Assembly (NCBI GenBank): GCA_038531745.1
Contig: JBCBBJ010000002.1
Span: 186,001 to 250,000 of the forward strand
DNA: 64,000 nucleotides
Reading direction: 5' to 3'
DNA from: CALLPQ01 sp038531745
GTDB lineage: Bacteria > Pseudomonadota > Alphaproteobacteria > Caulobacterales > Parvularculaceae
The position numbers and the translations under genes were made by a program. Below the pieces are notes generated by a model, which searched no databases, was not told the DNA's origin, and saw nothing but the letters and a program-made list of their open reading frames with translations. Below, one piece after another: positions 52,778-61,655 of this stretch; the stretch's first letter is position 1; the number at the start of each line of letters is the position of its first letter.

Positions 52778-53041
52778 ATGCTAGATCATTCAAAAACCTG
52801 GATTAATTTCAACTATCTGTGTGTGGCGTTGGCCTATGGCATGCTTGGGGCCTCACTTTTTCTGATGCCAGTTAATCTCGCCACCAAAGGCTACCTTGGT
52901 ATGGGGATCATCTTTTTGTCGGGTTCGCTCGTCACCCTGGTGAAAACCCTCCATGATCTGCGCATTCAAACCGATGTGACAACCAAAATTGAACGGGCCA
53001 AGCAGGATAAATTGCTGCAGGAATTTGTGGCACAAAACTAA
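52778..53041 (+). CDS. YiaA/YiaB-like inner-membrane protein
   Basis: An 87-residue protein with two membrane helices at about 10-32 and 38-58. It has the YiaAB-type pattern WINFNYLCVALAYGMLGASL and GYLGMGIIFLSGSLVTLVK, and a charged cytosolic tail. AAGGAG lies 8 nt before the ATG. It is cotranscribed with pspA and may be its membrane partner in place of PspB/PspC; that is inference from context. Confidence 0.8.
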   Translation: MLDHSKTWINFNYLCVALAYGMLGASLFLMPVNLATKGYLGMGIIFLSGSLVTLVKTLHDLRIQTDVTTKIERAKQDKLLQEFVAQN

Positions 53042-53135
53042 GGCATGTTCGTTTTGATCGCAGTTGACTTTCATCCTTCGAGACGCCCGCTAACGCGCGT
53101 TCCGCAGTATAAGGAAATTATTATTTTTACTGGAA

Positions 53136-53185
53136 AAACCTCATCCTGAGGAACCCGAAGGGCGTTCCGAAGGACGAGGGTTTTC
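53136..53185. repeat. alphaproteobacterial-type intergenic palindromic repeat
   Basis: A 50-bp imperfect palindrome: AAAACCTCATCCT at its left end pairs with AGGACGAGGGTTTT at its right end, with an inner GAAC/GTTC stem. It resembles the CCTCATCCTGAGG...CGAAGGATGAGG repeats scattered through alphaproteobacterial intergenic DNA. A degenerate half copy lies at 53072-53113. It fills the gap after yiaAB and may also act as a terminator. Confidence 0.6.
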
Positions 53186-53264
53186 TACTCGAAATGAAAC
53201 GGAAGTGCGATAATACAAAAAGTTGGGCCCACAGCGCGATCCCGCTGATTGCCCCCAAAATGGC

Positions 53265-53771
53265 CTAAGCGGCCGCAATCGCCATACGGTCAAGGACGAT
53301 CATGTTTTCTGCTTTGGCCACGAAGAGCCGAACCGTATCCTTGATCACTGCGCCCTTAATGGCCAGGGTCCAGAGCCAGGCGTGGCCCCCTTCCTCGTCG
53401 GCTTTGGCTGCATCGGCGCCAAAAAAATCTGTAGTCCACTCAAACAAATCGCGTTCGGGCACGCCAAGCATCGGCACACGCCGATTCACGATAATTACCG
53501 ACCGGTCCGGGTCTTGGCGCACGGCGCCTTGTGCCCGTGTACTGATCAAATACGGGGCCTGGTCAAAATCGGAATAGCACACAGCTACGTCTTTGTTAGG
53601 CAACTCACCCACAGGGATCAGCGTTGCCGCTTCCCCGTGGTCGTCGAGCAGTTCATAGTCATAAGCCTCAACCATTCCGGCCAGGCCATCATAGTGATGA
53701 CCCGGATGGCACAAAAAATCACTTAGCATTGCCGTAAAGGCATCAAGGTCGAGGGGCTGTGTATCGTCCAT
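53265..53771 (-). CDS. hypothetical protein downstream of sucC
   Basis: A 168-residue soluble acidic protein that I do not recognise. It begins MDDTQPLDLDAFTAMLSDFL. The middle is strand-rich (AVCYSDFDQAPYLIST, DRSVIIVNRRVPMLG) and the end is VRLFVAKAENMIVLDRMAI. There is no signal or membrane segment. It starts 6 bp after the sucC stop on the same strand, in the place where sucD normally stands, so it is probably cotranscribed with sucC. It is not similar to SucD, which is a CoA-binding protein. Confidence 0.65.
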   Translation of the reverse strand: MDDTQPLDLDAFTAMLSDFLCHPGHHYDGLAGMVEAYDYELLDDHGEAATLIPVGELPNKDVAVCYSDFDQAPYLISTRAQGAVRQDPDRSVIIVNRRVPMLGVPERDLFEWTTDFFGADAAKADEEGGHAWLWTLAIKGAVIKDTVRLFVAKAENMIVLDRMAIAAA

Positions 53772-53777
53772 GGGAGG

Positions 53778-54968
53778 CTATGCCACCGCCTTGACGATTT
53801 TCTCCGCAGCGTCTTCCAAATCATCGGCGGCGATAACGTTTAAGCCGCTTTCATTGATGATTTTCTTGCCTTCTGCGACATTGGTCCCTTCGAGGCGGAC
53901 AACGAGGGGTACGGACAAACCTACTTCATTCACTGCCGCAATCACGCCGTCGGCAATCACATCACAGCGCATGATCCCGCCAAAGATGTTTACCAAAATG
54001 CCCTGCACGCCGGGGTCCGAGGTGATGATCTTGAACGCTTCGGTTACTTTTTCCTTTGTGGCGCCGCCACCAACATCGAGGAAATTTGCCGGCTCTGCTC
54101 CGTAATGTTTGATGATGTCCATAGTGGACATGGCAAGCCCCGCGCCATTGACCATACAGCCAATGGTGCCATCAAGCTTGATATAGGAAAGATCGAATTC
54201 CGAGGCCTTCAGCTCCAACGGGTCTTCCTCACTCTCATCGCGCAGATCAAGAATATCGCTATGGCGAAAGAGTGCGTTGCCATCGAATGACACTTTGGCG
54301 TCAAGCACGCGCAAATTACCATCTTTCATGACGATCAGGGGATTGATCTCCAGCATGTCCATGTCTTTGTCCGTAAACGCCGTATATAGCGTTTTGCACA
54401 GGCCAGCGCATTGTTTGGCTTGCGCCCCCGACAGGCCCAACCCTTTGGCGATGGCGCGGCCATGGTGGGGCATAAAGCCGGTGGCCGCATCAACCTGAAT
54501 GGTGTGGATTTTGTCCGGCGTCTCTTCGGCCACTTCCTCGATATTCATGCCGCCCTCCGTTGATGCCACAAAGGCGAGCCCACCCGTGGCCCGGTCCACG
54601 AGGAGCGAGAGGTAAAGCTCGGTGTCGATATCCGCGCCATCCTCAATATAAATGCGATTGACAACCTTGCCCTCGGGCCCGGTTTGCTTTGTCACCAGCG
54701 TATTGCCCAACATCTGGCGTGTGAACTCGGCCGCTTCCTCCGGCGACTTGGCCAATCGAACGCCGCCTTTTTCGCCAGCCTCAGCTTCCTTAAATGTGCC
54801 TTTACCGCGCCCGCCCGCATGGATTTGCGCTTTGACCACATAGAGCGGCCCGGGAAGAGACGCCGCCGCGGCCTGCGCCGTGTCAGCACTCAACACCGCA
54901 ACCCCGTCGGCAACCGGCGCACCGAAAGATTTAAGGACCTGTTTGGCTTGATATTCGTGAATGTTCAT
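53778..54968 (-). CDS. sucC: succinate-CoA ligase [ADP-forming] beta subunit
   Basis: A complete 396-residue ATP-grasp subunit of succinyl-CoA synthetase: MNIHEYQAKQVLKSFGAPVA, AQIHAGGRGKGTFKE, DMLEINPLIV and LDVGGGATKEKVTEAFKIIT are diagnostic. It converts succinyl-CoA to succinate with nucleotide triphosphate formation in the citric acid cycle, in complex with SucD. sucD does not follow here and no other citrate-cycle gene is adjacent. GGAG precedes the start. Confidence 0.96.
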   Translation of the reverse strand: MNIHEYQAKQVLKSFGAPVADGVAVLSADTAQAAAASLPGPLYVVKAQIHAGGRGKGTFKEAEAGEKGGVRLAKSPEEAAEFTRQMLGNTLVTKQTGPEGKVVNRIYIEDGADIDTELYLSLLVDRATGGLAFVASTEGGMNIEEVAEETPDKIHTIQVDAATGFMPHHGRAIAKGLGLSGAQAKQCAGLCKTLYTAFTDKDMDMLEINPLIVMKDGNLRVLDAKVSFDGNALFRHSDILDLRDESEEDPLELKASEFDLSYIKLDGTIGCMVNGAGLAMSTMDIIKHYGAEPANFLDVGGGATKEKVTEAFKIITSDPGVQGILVNIFGGIMRCDVIADGVIAAVNEVGLSVPLVVRLEGTNVAEGKKIINESGLNVIAADDLEDAAEKIVKAVA

Positions 54969-55129
54969 GGGGGCTCCGACAAGGGTTTGATCATCGTCCC
55001 GGTTATAGCCAGTGAAGACATGGGCGCAACCATATAGAACGCCCTGTGATCAGCCGACAATGAGGCTGGCAAATCCGGGAAAATGGCTTAGATATCAACG
55101 AAAGAATTCTGCCAACGATGAGAGGCCTT

Positions 55130-56356
55130 ATGACAGACTCTACAACCGCAACCGCCAATGCCACCAGCCTTGCCAAAACCGCCAAGCGGCCAACGGCGCT
55201 GCAATATCTCGATCGGGCTTTGGGGGAATTAAAGTCGCTGGGCTTTGCGCGTGAAGGGGACGCTGGCACCGCGCCGATCATTGGCCTCCTCAACCAGATT
55301 TCTGACCTTGACGAAGACCGCGTGGCGGCCATCGCCCGGACGCTGGATCAAGCCTCCCATTTTAATGAGGTGGTGCGCGAGCAAGTGGCCGGCATGAATG
55401 TGGGTCAACGTTATGAGGGGATCACCGCCGGGTTCGATTCCATTCGCGATGACGCCAAAATGCTGGTGGACCAATATGCCGACGGCAAGATTGGAACCAT
55501 TGAGCGGGTACAGAATGTCTGGATGAAGATGACCCGCGGCGATATCGCCAGCCGATTCGAAAAAATCCGGGACTTGTACCTCGAAGTGGCCGAAGAAACC
55601 CGCAACCAAGTGGAGCGCGAGACCCGCATCCTTGAAGCCTATCGCGATTTTCGTGGCGCGCTGAAAAATTCCGAAGTCCTGGCACTGGAAGTGTTGAACA
55701 CGGCCGAATCCCATCTAGAGGGGGCAAAAGCCGATCTCAACGCCAAGATGGACGCGGTCAATGCCTATACCAGCGATGACCCAGCGGAACGCGCCAGCCT
55801 GGAACTCGACCGCGACGAGGCGTTGCGTTCCACCCAGAAGGAAGAAAAGCGTTATCAAATCGCTAAAGACCTCTCCGACAATATCACCGTGGGCTACAAC
55901 ACCTCCGAAGTGATCATGACACGCCTGGTGCAAACTACGAACGCAAAGGAGCGCATTTACGCGCAATCCATCTCCTTCTTCGGAACCAATGAAACCGTGC
56001 TAACCGCGTTGACCGCAACCTTTACCGGTATGCACGGCTTGCACGAATCCACACAAACGCTGGAGGCCATGAAAGACGGCATCAACAAATCGCTGGAAAC
56101 CCTATCGGAAATTGGCGGGCAGGTGCACGAGGCCGCCGTAAAGGCAGGGTACGGACCAACCATTGCGTCGGCAGCGGTTAAGCAATTGGTTGATAGCGTT
56201 ATCACCTATCAGGAACGCAGCCAGGAAATCATCAATGAGATGCGAGTGCTTTCCACCCAAAATGCCGATGAAATTCGCGTCGCCGTTGAAGATGGCAAAA
56301 AGCGTCTTGCCCGATTGGTGGAATCTGGTGCAGCAGCGGCGCTTGAAAAGGCATAG
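55130..56356 (+). CDS. TelA-like toxic anion resistance family protein
   Basis: A 408-residue, mostly helical soluble protein. It matches the TelA pattern in length and in GQRYEGITAGFDSIRDDAKM, IGTIERVQNVWMKMTRGDIA, RILEAYRDFRGALKNSEVLA and VGYNTSEVIMTRLVQTTNAK. TelA proteins are linked to tellurite resistance and to envelope stress; the mechanism is unknown. ATG 55130 with GAGAGG upstream is preferred to ATG 55118. It begins a plus-strand operon with the next two genes and is the likely partner of the nearby pspA. Confidence 0.85.
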   Translation: MTDSTTATANATSLAKTAKRPTALQYLDRALGELKSLGFAREGDAGTAPIIGLLNQISDLDEDRVAAIARTLDQASHFNEVVREQVAGMNVGQRYEGITAGFDSIRDDAKMLVDQYADGKIGTIERVQNVWMKMTRGDIASRFEKIRDLYLEVAEETRNQVERETRILEAYRDFRGALKNSEVLALEVLNTAESHLEGAKADLNAKMDAVNAYTSDDPAERASLELDRDEALRSTQKEEKRYQIAKDLSDNITVGYNTSEVIMTRLVQTTNAKERIYAQSISFFGTNETVLTALTATFTGMHGLHESTQTLEAMKDGINKSLETLSEIGGQVHEAAVKAGYGPTIASAAVKQLVDSVITYQERSQEIINEMRVLSTQNADEIRVAVEDGKKRLARLVESGAAAALEKA

Positions 56357-56398
56357 TTGACAGCCTTGTCTTTTCTGATGCCACGCGGACACCTCTGA

Positions 56399-57313
56399 AT
56401 GACTGACACCTCCACTGCCGAACCCCAGAAACTCGACGATGTCATGCTTGCCATGGATATCGTCGACACACTGCGTCATCGCACACAAATTGTTGAGCGA
56501 GAACTGGGCGGTGATGCACGTGAAGAAAACATGCTCCGCCGTCTGAAGGAAATCTATGCTGCCCAAGGTATTCAGGTGCCCGAACGGATCCTGAAGGATG
56601 GGGTCAAGGCGCTGGAGGAAAATCGCTTTACCTACGCGCCGCCGAAAAATAGTTTTTCCGTCAAGCTGGCAAAATTTTATATTGGCCGCGACCGCTGGCT
56701 CAAACCGTTCGTCGCGATCTTTGGGGTCGGTGCGCTTGGCGCCGGGTCTTATCAGGTGGGTGTTGCCGGTCCCGCCTATGCGGCGTTCAACCGGGCCGCC
56801 AGCAATCTTGAGGCCTATTACCGTGACGCGGGCGATCTGGCGCAAACAGATTTTGCCCGTCTACGGATTGATGACGCCTATGCAAGCGGGCGAGCGGCAA
56901 AAGAGCAGGAAAAACTCTCCCCCCTGCAAGCGGCAACCGCCCGCCTGAAACAAACGCGCGACACGTTAGATAAAGACCTCACCATCCGCATTGTCTCGCG
57001 GCCCGGTGAGCAAAGTGTCATCTGGCGCTATCCGGACAATAATCCTGACCAGCAAAATTACTATCTGATCGTTGAAGCCGTGGACAGTTCGGGTACGGCT
57101 TATCCGCTGGAAATTACCAGCGAAGAAGACCAGTCAACACGGCGGGTTGCCAAATGGGGCGTACGCGTACCGGAGTCGGTCTATGACCGGGTGAGGGCCG
57201 ACAAGATTGACGATGAGATCGTGCAAGCGGCCAATGTGGGCACCAAAGCCAAAGGCAGCCTGAAACCTGACTATGCCGTGCGCACCAGTGGGGGGCAAAT
57301 CCTTGACTGGTGA
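56399..57313 (+). CDS. membrane protein of the TelA operon (DUF6384-like)
   Basis: A 304-residue protein. The N-terminal 60 residues are helical with LDDVMLAMDIVDTLRHRTQI and EENMLRRLKEIYAAQGIQVP. One membrane helix lies at about residues 104-122 (FVAIFGVGALGAGSYQVGVA). A coiled stretch and a C-terminal beta-rich domain (LTIRIVSRPGEQSVIWRYPD) follow. The pattern resembles DUF6384 proteins found with TelA genes. It probably anchors the system in the inner membrane with the C-terminal domain in the periplasm. It sits 42 bp after telA. Confidence 0.75.
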   Translation: MTDTSTAEPQKLDDVMLAMDIVDTLRHRTQIVERELGGDAREENMLRRLKEIYAAQGIQVPERILKDGVKALEENRFTYAPPKNSFSVKLAKFYIGRDRWLKPFVAIFGVGALGAGSYQVGVAGPAYAAFNRAASNLEAYYRDAGDLAQTDFARLRIDDAYASGRAAKEQEKLSPLQAATARLKQTRDTLDKDLTIRIVSRPGEQSVIWRYPDNNPDQQNYYLIVEAVDSSGTAYPLEITSEEDQSTRRVAKWGVRVPESVYDRVRADKIDDEIVQAANVGTKAKGSLKPDYAVRTSGGQILDW

Positions 57314-57355
57314 TCCTTTCAATATACCGCGCAAATCAAGTGTAAAGGCTACCCC

Positions 57356-59008
57356 ATGACTGTTTCCGGGCGCGATGCCTTGCACCAGATTGATAAAGCC
57401 ATCCGCACCACCCGCACCGATGTGGAGGGGATGGCGCGTGAGACCACGACCCTGAACCAGCAATTGATTGATGTGCGGCGCGAAGAAGCCAGGCTCTATG
57501 GTCAGATTGCAGCGATCCGACTGAAAAGCCTCGGCGCAAAGGAAACCGGTGTCGATGCGCTTGCCGGGGTTGATGACCAGGCCCAGCGCCTTCTTGCTCA
57601 GCATGAGGATCATCTGAAGGATGCGCAACAAACCTTGGCAACGGCACGCGACCACCTGACCGCGTTGGAGGATGCCCGCCTTGCCCAAGGAAATACGCTG
57701 CAAACGGCAATCACCGAACATGAAGAAGCCGCAGAGGCTACCCGTTTGCGCCTGGAGAACGATGCCGATTATCAGGTGCAAGCTACCGCCCTGGAAAAAG
57801 CCAATGCCATTGTTGACCACGCCGCCAGCAAGCAACAGGTTGCCGCCAAGGACCGCCAAAACAAGGGCAAGCCCTATGAGAATGATCCATTATTCTCCTA
57901 TTTGTGGGAGCGTAAATTTGCCACGAAGGCGTATCGGGCGTTTCCCCTATTCGCGATGCTTGACCGCTGGGTGGCCGGTCTCATCCGGTACCGGGATGCG
58001 CGGTTAAATTATGAGCGGTTGCTCGATTTGCCTCAACGCCTGGATGAACATTTGGCTTATGTGAATGAGAAGGCGAGCGCACTGGCCGATCAGATTGAGG
58101 CCTATGAACGCAAAGCGCTGGAGGCGGACGGCGTTACAGCCCTGCGCGATGCAGTTACGCGCGAACGCGAAGCGCTGGACAATCTTGATACGGAGATTAC
58201 GCAGGCCGAAGACGCCCACGAAGCAGCCATTGCCGCGTTAAGTGATATGTCAGCGGGTACGCGCGGGCCCATGGCCGAGGCACGCAATCTGCTGACCAAC
58301 ACCTTGCAAAGCAAATCCATCCCCGATCTGAAATTGCTTGCGGCTGAAACCCTGACCGAGGAAGATGACGCGCTGGTTGATCAATTGGGTTCCATCCGTC
58401 TGGAGCGATATGGCGTTGAAGACACGATAAAGGCCGCCGAACGCAGTCGTAAGGCGCGACGCGGTACCCTAAGCGAATTGGAAAAACTGCGCCGCCGGTT
58501 CAAACAGATGCGTTTTGATAGCCATCAGTCGCAATTCCACAGTGCAGAGATGATCTCGTTACTGCTGACCGATTTTGCACGCGGCACTCTGGGCCCCACA
58601 GAGGTCTGGCGGCAGTTGGAAAAATCGCACCGGGTCAAGCGGCGCGATTGGCAAGATGATCTGGGCGGAGATGATTGGCGCGGCGGCTTTGGCTTACCGC
58701 AACGCCGCGCACGCACCAGCTATAATCCCGGGCGGAACTGGTCCCGCGTGGGCCGCCAGATTGGCCGCGAAATCGAACGCGAATTGGGCCGTGAATTGGG
58801 CCGAACCCTCGGCAGGTCCGGCGGCGGTTCTGTGGGCTCTGGCCGGGGCCGTCGGTCGAGCGGGCCCAATTGGGGTGGGCTCAGCGGTACCCGCCGACAA
58901 ACGCGCCGGCGCCCGCGATCTATTTCCCTGCCGCGGCGTGGCCCGCGCATCCGCGTCCCTCGCGGGCCCAGGGGTGGCGGCGGTTTTTCAACCGGCGGCG
59001 GCGCGTAA
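57356..59008 (+). CDS. large coiled-coil protein with Arg/Gly-rich C-terminus
   Basis: A 550-residue protein. Residues 1-170 and 215-400 are long charged helical coiled coils, with a hydrophobic stretch near FPLFAMLDRWVAGL (about 200-213). The last 110 residues are a basic low-complexity tail with repeated SRVGRQIGREIERELGREL-type helices, then Ser/Gly/Arg blocks, ending GGGGFSTGGGA. That glycine motif also ends some membrane-associated TPM/PspA-context proteins. It is the third gene of the telA operon, starting 42 bp after the previous stop. I recognise no enzymatic domain. Confidence 0.75.
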   Translation: MTVSGRDALHQIDKAIRTTRTDVEGMARETTTLNQQLIDVRREEARLYGQIAAIRLKSLGAKETGVDALAGVDDQAQRLLAQHEDHLKDAQQTLATARDHLTALEDARLAQGNTLQTAITEHEEAAEATRLRLENDADYQVQATALEKANAIVDHAASKQQVAAKDRQNKGKPYENDPLFSYLWERKFATKAYRAFPLFAMLDRWVAGLIRYRDARLNYERLLDLPQRLDEHLAYVNEKASALADQIEAYERKALEADGVTALRDAVTREREALDNLDTEITQAEDAHEAAIAALSDMSAGTRGPMAEARNLLTNTLQSKSIPDLKLLAAETLTEEDDALVDQLGSIRLERYGVEDTIKAAERSRKARRGTLSELEKLRRRFKQMRFDSHQSQFHSAEMISLLLTDFARGTLGPTEVWRQLEKSHRVKRRDWQDDLGGDDWRGGFGLPQRRARTSYNPGRNWSRVGRQIGREIERELGRELGRTLGRSGGGSVGSGRGRRSSGPNWGGLSGTRRQTRRRPRSISLPRRGPRIRVPRGPRGGGGFSTGGGA

Positions 59009-59134
59009 CCCGCTGCGCTTTGCCCGGTCGTGATATTGGGTCGTTTGATAGTTGAACCGTGCCATGGTTGGCCGTGACAGCTTGCCAACGAAGCGATAGG
59101 CTTTCGTCTTCGATATATAAAAGACGAGCACCCC

Positions 59135-61552
59135 ATGGTCACCATCCCTTCCCGCCCCTCGCTTTCTAGCGCGCCACAAGCCGCCAAAGCATGGCTTGTG
59201 TTGGTGATCGTCGCTGCGGCCTTTGCTGTTATTACGTTTGCGGGCACGGTCGTCGAACCACAAACGGTGCGCGCCACCAATGCGGCTGATGAGTTTGATA
59301 CCACACGCGCCTTTGACCGGATCGCCACCATTATGGGCGAGGAGAACCCGCATCCGGTGGATCATCCGGAAACTGCCCGCGTGCGCGACCGTCTGGCGGC
59401 GATGATCACGGCCATGGGGTTCGATCCGCAACTTACCCAACATCATGTGTGCGACGGTGTGGGATCAGGGCGCTATCTGGGCTGTGCCAAGGTCACCAAT
59501 GTGAGTTTTGCGCTTGGCCCGGCGCCATCTCCGTCTCCATCTTCGTCGGGGGCGCGTGATACGCTGTTATTGCTGGCCCATTATGACAGTGTGCCCGCCG
59601 GGCCCGGGGCAGGTGATGATATGATCGGTGTAGCAACAATTTTGGAAATTGCCCATCACCTCCAGCGTGAGCAACCGCAGAAACCCATCCTGGCAATGTT
59701 TACCGATGGTGAGGAGTTTGGGCTGTTCGGGGCAAAGGCCTTTGTGGAACAGGACCCGCGATTTGACCGTATCGAGACAATTTTGAATTTTGAAGCGCGC
59801 GGTGTGGGCGGGCCCGTCTTTATGTTTGAGACGAGCCAGCCAAATTCATTTGTCATTCGACAATTCGCCCGTGGCACAAAACGACCGGTGACAAATTCAA
59901 CCATGGCGGCGGTCTATGAGGCCATGCCCAATGGCACCGATATGACGGAGTTTCTACGCTACGATATCAATGCCCTGAATTTCTCCCCGATCCGCAATGA
60001 ACGCTATTATCACACGCCGCAGGATAATCTCACCAATCTATCGAAGCCCAGTTTGCAACATATGGGCGATCAAGGGCTTGGCACGGCACGCGCGTTCCTG
60101 AACGCGGATGCAGTGCCAGCGAAAAGCCGCGTCCTGTATACGGACATTCTTGGGCAATATTTACTGGTGATACCGGCTGCCCTGGCGCTGCCCATTCTGG
60201 GGGCCAGCCTGATGTTTGCTCTCTTTCTGTTGGTGACCACCAACCGCCATGGACTAGTTGGGGTACGGATTATCACCGCCTTCTTACCCGTGATGTCGGT
60301 GATTATTGGCGGCGGCTTAAGCTTTATGGTGCAACTGACCATCAAGCTGGTGCGCGGTGACCCGCTCTATTGGATTGCCCATGGTTGGGCAACGCAGGGC
60401 TTTGCCGTGCTCAGCGCGCTGTGGGCGATTACGATCTTGGCGGGGTTTGCCAGGCGGCTTGGTACCGGCCGCCAATTGGCCGTCGCCGCTTGGGCATGGT
60501 TTCTTGTGCTCGGTCTTGTGTGTACGGTCTATCTGCCCGGCGGGGCGATCATGTTTGTTGCCCCGGCTTGTGTGTTTGCCGTGGCCGCGATCATTTCACT
60601 GCTCGAGCCAAGATTCGCCATTTGGGGTTATGCGCTCGCGGCCCTGGTAAGCCTGATGGTTTGGGCGCCGTCTTTGGGATTGATCGGCAGCGCCCTTGGC
60701 TTTGGGATCAGCGCAGCGATCACCGCCGCCACGGTTTTTGCGGCTTGGCCGGTGATGGCGCTCATGGGGCTTGTGCAAACCGGCGACGTGGCGGGAGATA
60801 AACCGCGCAAATCACTGCCGCTTGCAACCTTGGCAACGGCTGGCGGGCTATTCACCTTCGCCATCCTCGCGGTCAGCCTGCCAAAATATTCCGTATGGGG
60901 CCCGCGTCATCTGAATATTAATCACTATACCGATCATATGACCGGTGACAGCTATATTGCATTCCTGACACCCGAGGCCAGTAGCCCAGCGCCGCCCAAA
61001 AATGTGTTAACAAACACCGATGGCACCGTTACGCCGGTCGACTATGGACCCGTGCTTACGGACATCGCATTTTCCTATTGGTCGCACCCGGCCGCGCCAT
61101 TTGCCAGTACACCAACACCCGTCATCGCGACCGTCGAGACAAACCCCGCCCAACCGCAGACCCACACGGTTACCCTCAAGGCGCAAGGCACCCCGAACGC
61201 AGAGATCACGCCCGTGGACAGGGTGACAATCCTGACCCCGGCAACTCTTCGCGTTATCGGGGCAACCTATGGGCCAACCACCGAAGAAATCAACGCAGAC
61301 GTGGGCGCCGCAACTTTGCGGTGTTTTGGCCAATCCTGTCTCGCAGAAGGGCTGACGCTGACCCTCGCCGGGTCCGCAGAAGATATGGGTGCGGCAACTC
61401 TCACCCTCCTCCTCGACCGATATGGCACCACCGAGGCGACTAGCGTATACGCGGCGCGGCGGGATGAAAAAACTGTCCCGCGTCAATTGGGCGACCGGCA
61501 TACCGAACTCCTGAAGGTGCGACTTGATACCCGCCAACGCACCACCAATTAG
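59135..61552 (+). CDS. membrane-anchored M28-family zinc peptidase
   Basis: An 805-residue protein. An N-terminal membrane helix (about 19-38) is followed by a peptidase M28 domain with LLAHYDSVPAGPGAGDD (His149, Asp151, Asp161) and FTDGEEFGLFGAKAF (Glu193/Glu194). About eight further membrane helices (roughly 345-610) and a C-terminal beta-rich domain follow. The layout resembles the Fxna/ER metallopeptidase-like family, with the catalytic domain outside the membrane. It should be a dizinc aminopeptidase; the substrate is unknown. The 126 bp before it (59009-59134) show no clear site. Confidence 0.85.
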   Translation: MVTIPSRPSLSSAPQAAKAWLVLVIVAAAFAVITFAGTVVEPQTVRATNAADEFDTTRAFDRIATIMGEENPHPVDHPETARVRDRLAAMITAMGFDPQLTQHHVCDGVGSGRYLGCAKVTNVSFALGPAPSPSPSSSGARDTLLLLAHYDSVPAGPGAGDDMIGVATILEIAHHLQREQPQKPILAMFTDGEEFGLFGAKAFVEQDPRFDRIETILNFEARGVGGPVFMFETSQPNSFVIRQFARGTKRPVTNSTMAAVYEAMPNGTDMTEFLRYDINALNFSPIRNERYYHTPQDNLTNLSKPSLQHMGDQGLGTARAFLNADAVPAKSRVLYTDILGQYLLVIPAALALPILGASLMFALFLLVTTNRHGLVGVRIITAFLPVMSVIIGGGLSFMVQLTIKLVRGDPLYWIAHGWATQGFAVLSALWAITILAGFARRLGTGRQLAVAAWAWFLVLGLVCTVYLPGGAIMFVAPACVFAVAAIISLLEPRFAIWGYALAALVSLMVWAPSLGLIGSALGFGISAAITAATVFAAWPVMALMGLVQTGDVAGDKPRKSLPLATLATAGGLFTFAILAVSLPKYSVWGPRHLNINHYTDHMTGDSYIAFLTPEASSPAPPKNVLTNTDGTVTPVDYGPVLTDIAFSYWSHPAAPFASTPTPVIATVETNPAQPQTHTVTLKAQGTPNAEITPVDRVTILTPATLRVIGATYGPTTEEINADVGAATLRCFGQSCLAEGLTLTLAGSAEDMGAATLTLLLDRYGTTEATSVYAARRDEKTVPRQLGDRHTELLKVRLDTRQRTTN

Positions 61553-61568
61553 GGAAACGTTTTCCTAA
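61549..61568. promoter_or_regulatory. palindrome at the end of the M28 gene
   Basis: TTAGGGAAACGTTTTCCTAA is a near-perfect palindrome with a central CG, overlapping the M28 stop codon. Its form recalls LacI-type operators. It lies 88 bp before the SDR gene, which it might control. Confidence 0.3.
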
Positions 61569-61655
61569 GGCCCGTGTTGTACGTTATGGGTCTCCCGACA
61601 CGGTCAACCCAATAACAAATGCCCTTTTCACACAATTAGCCGGAACATCAGTATC

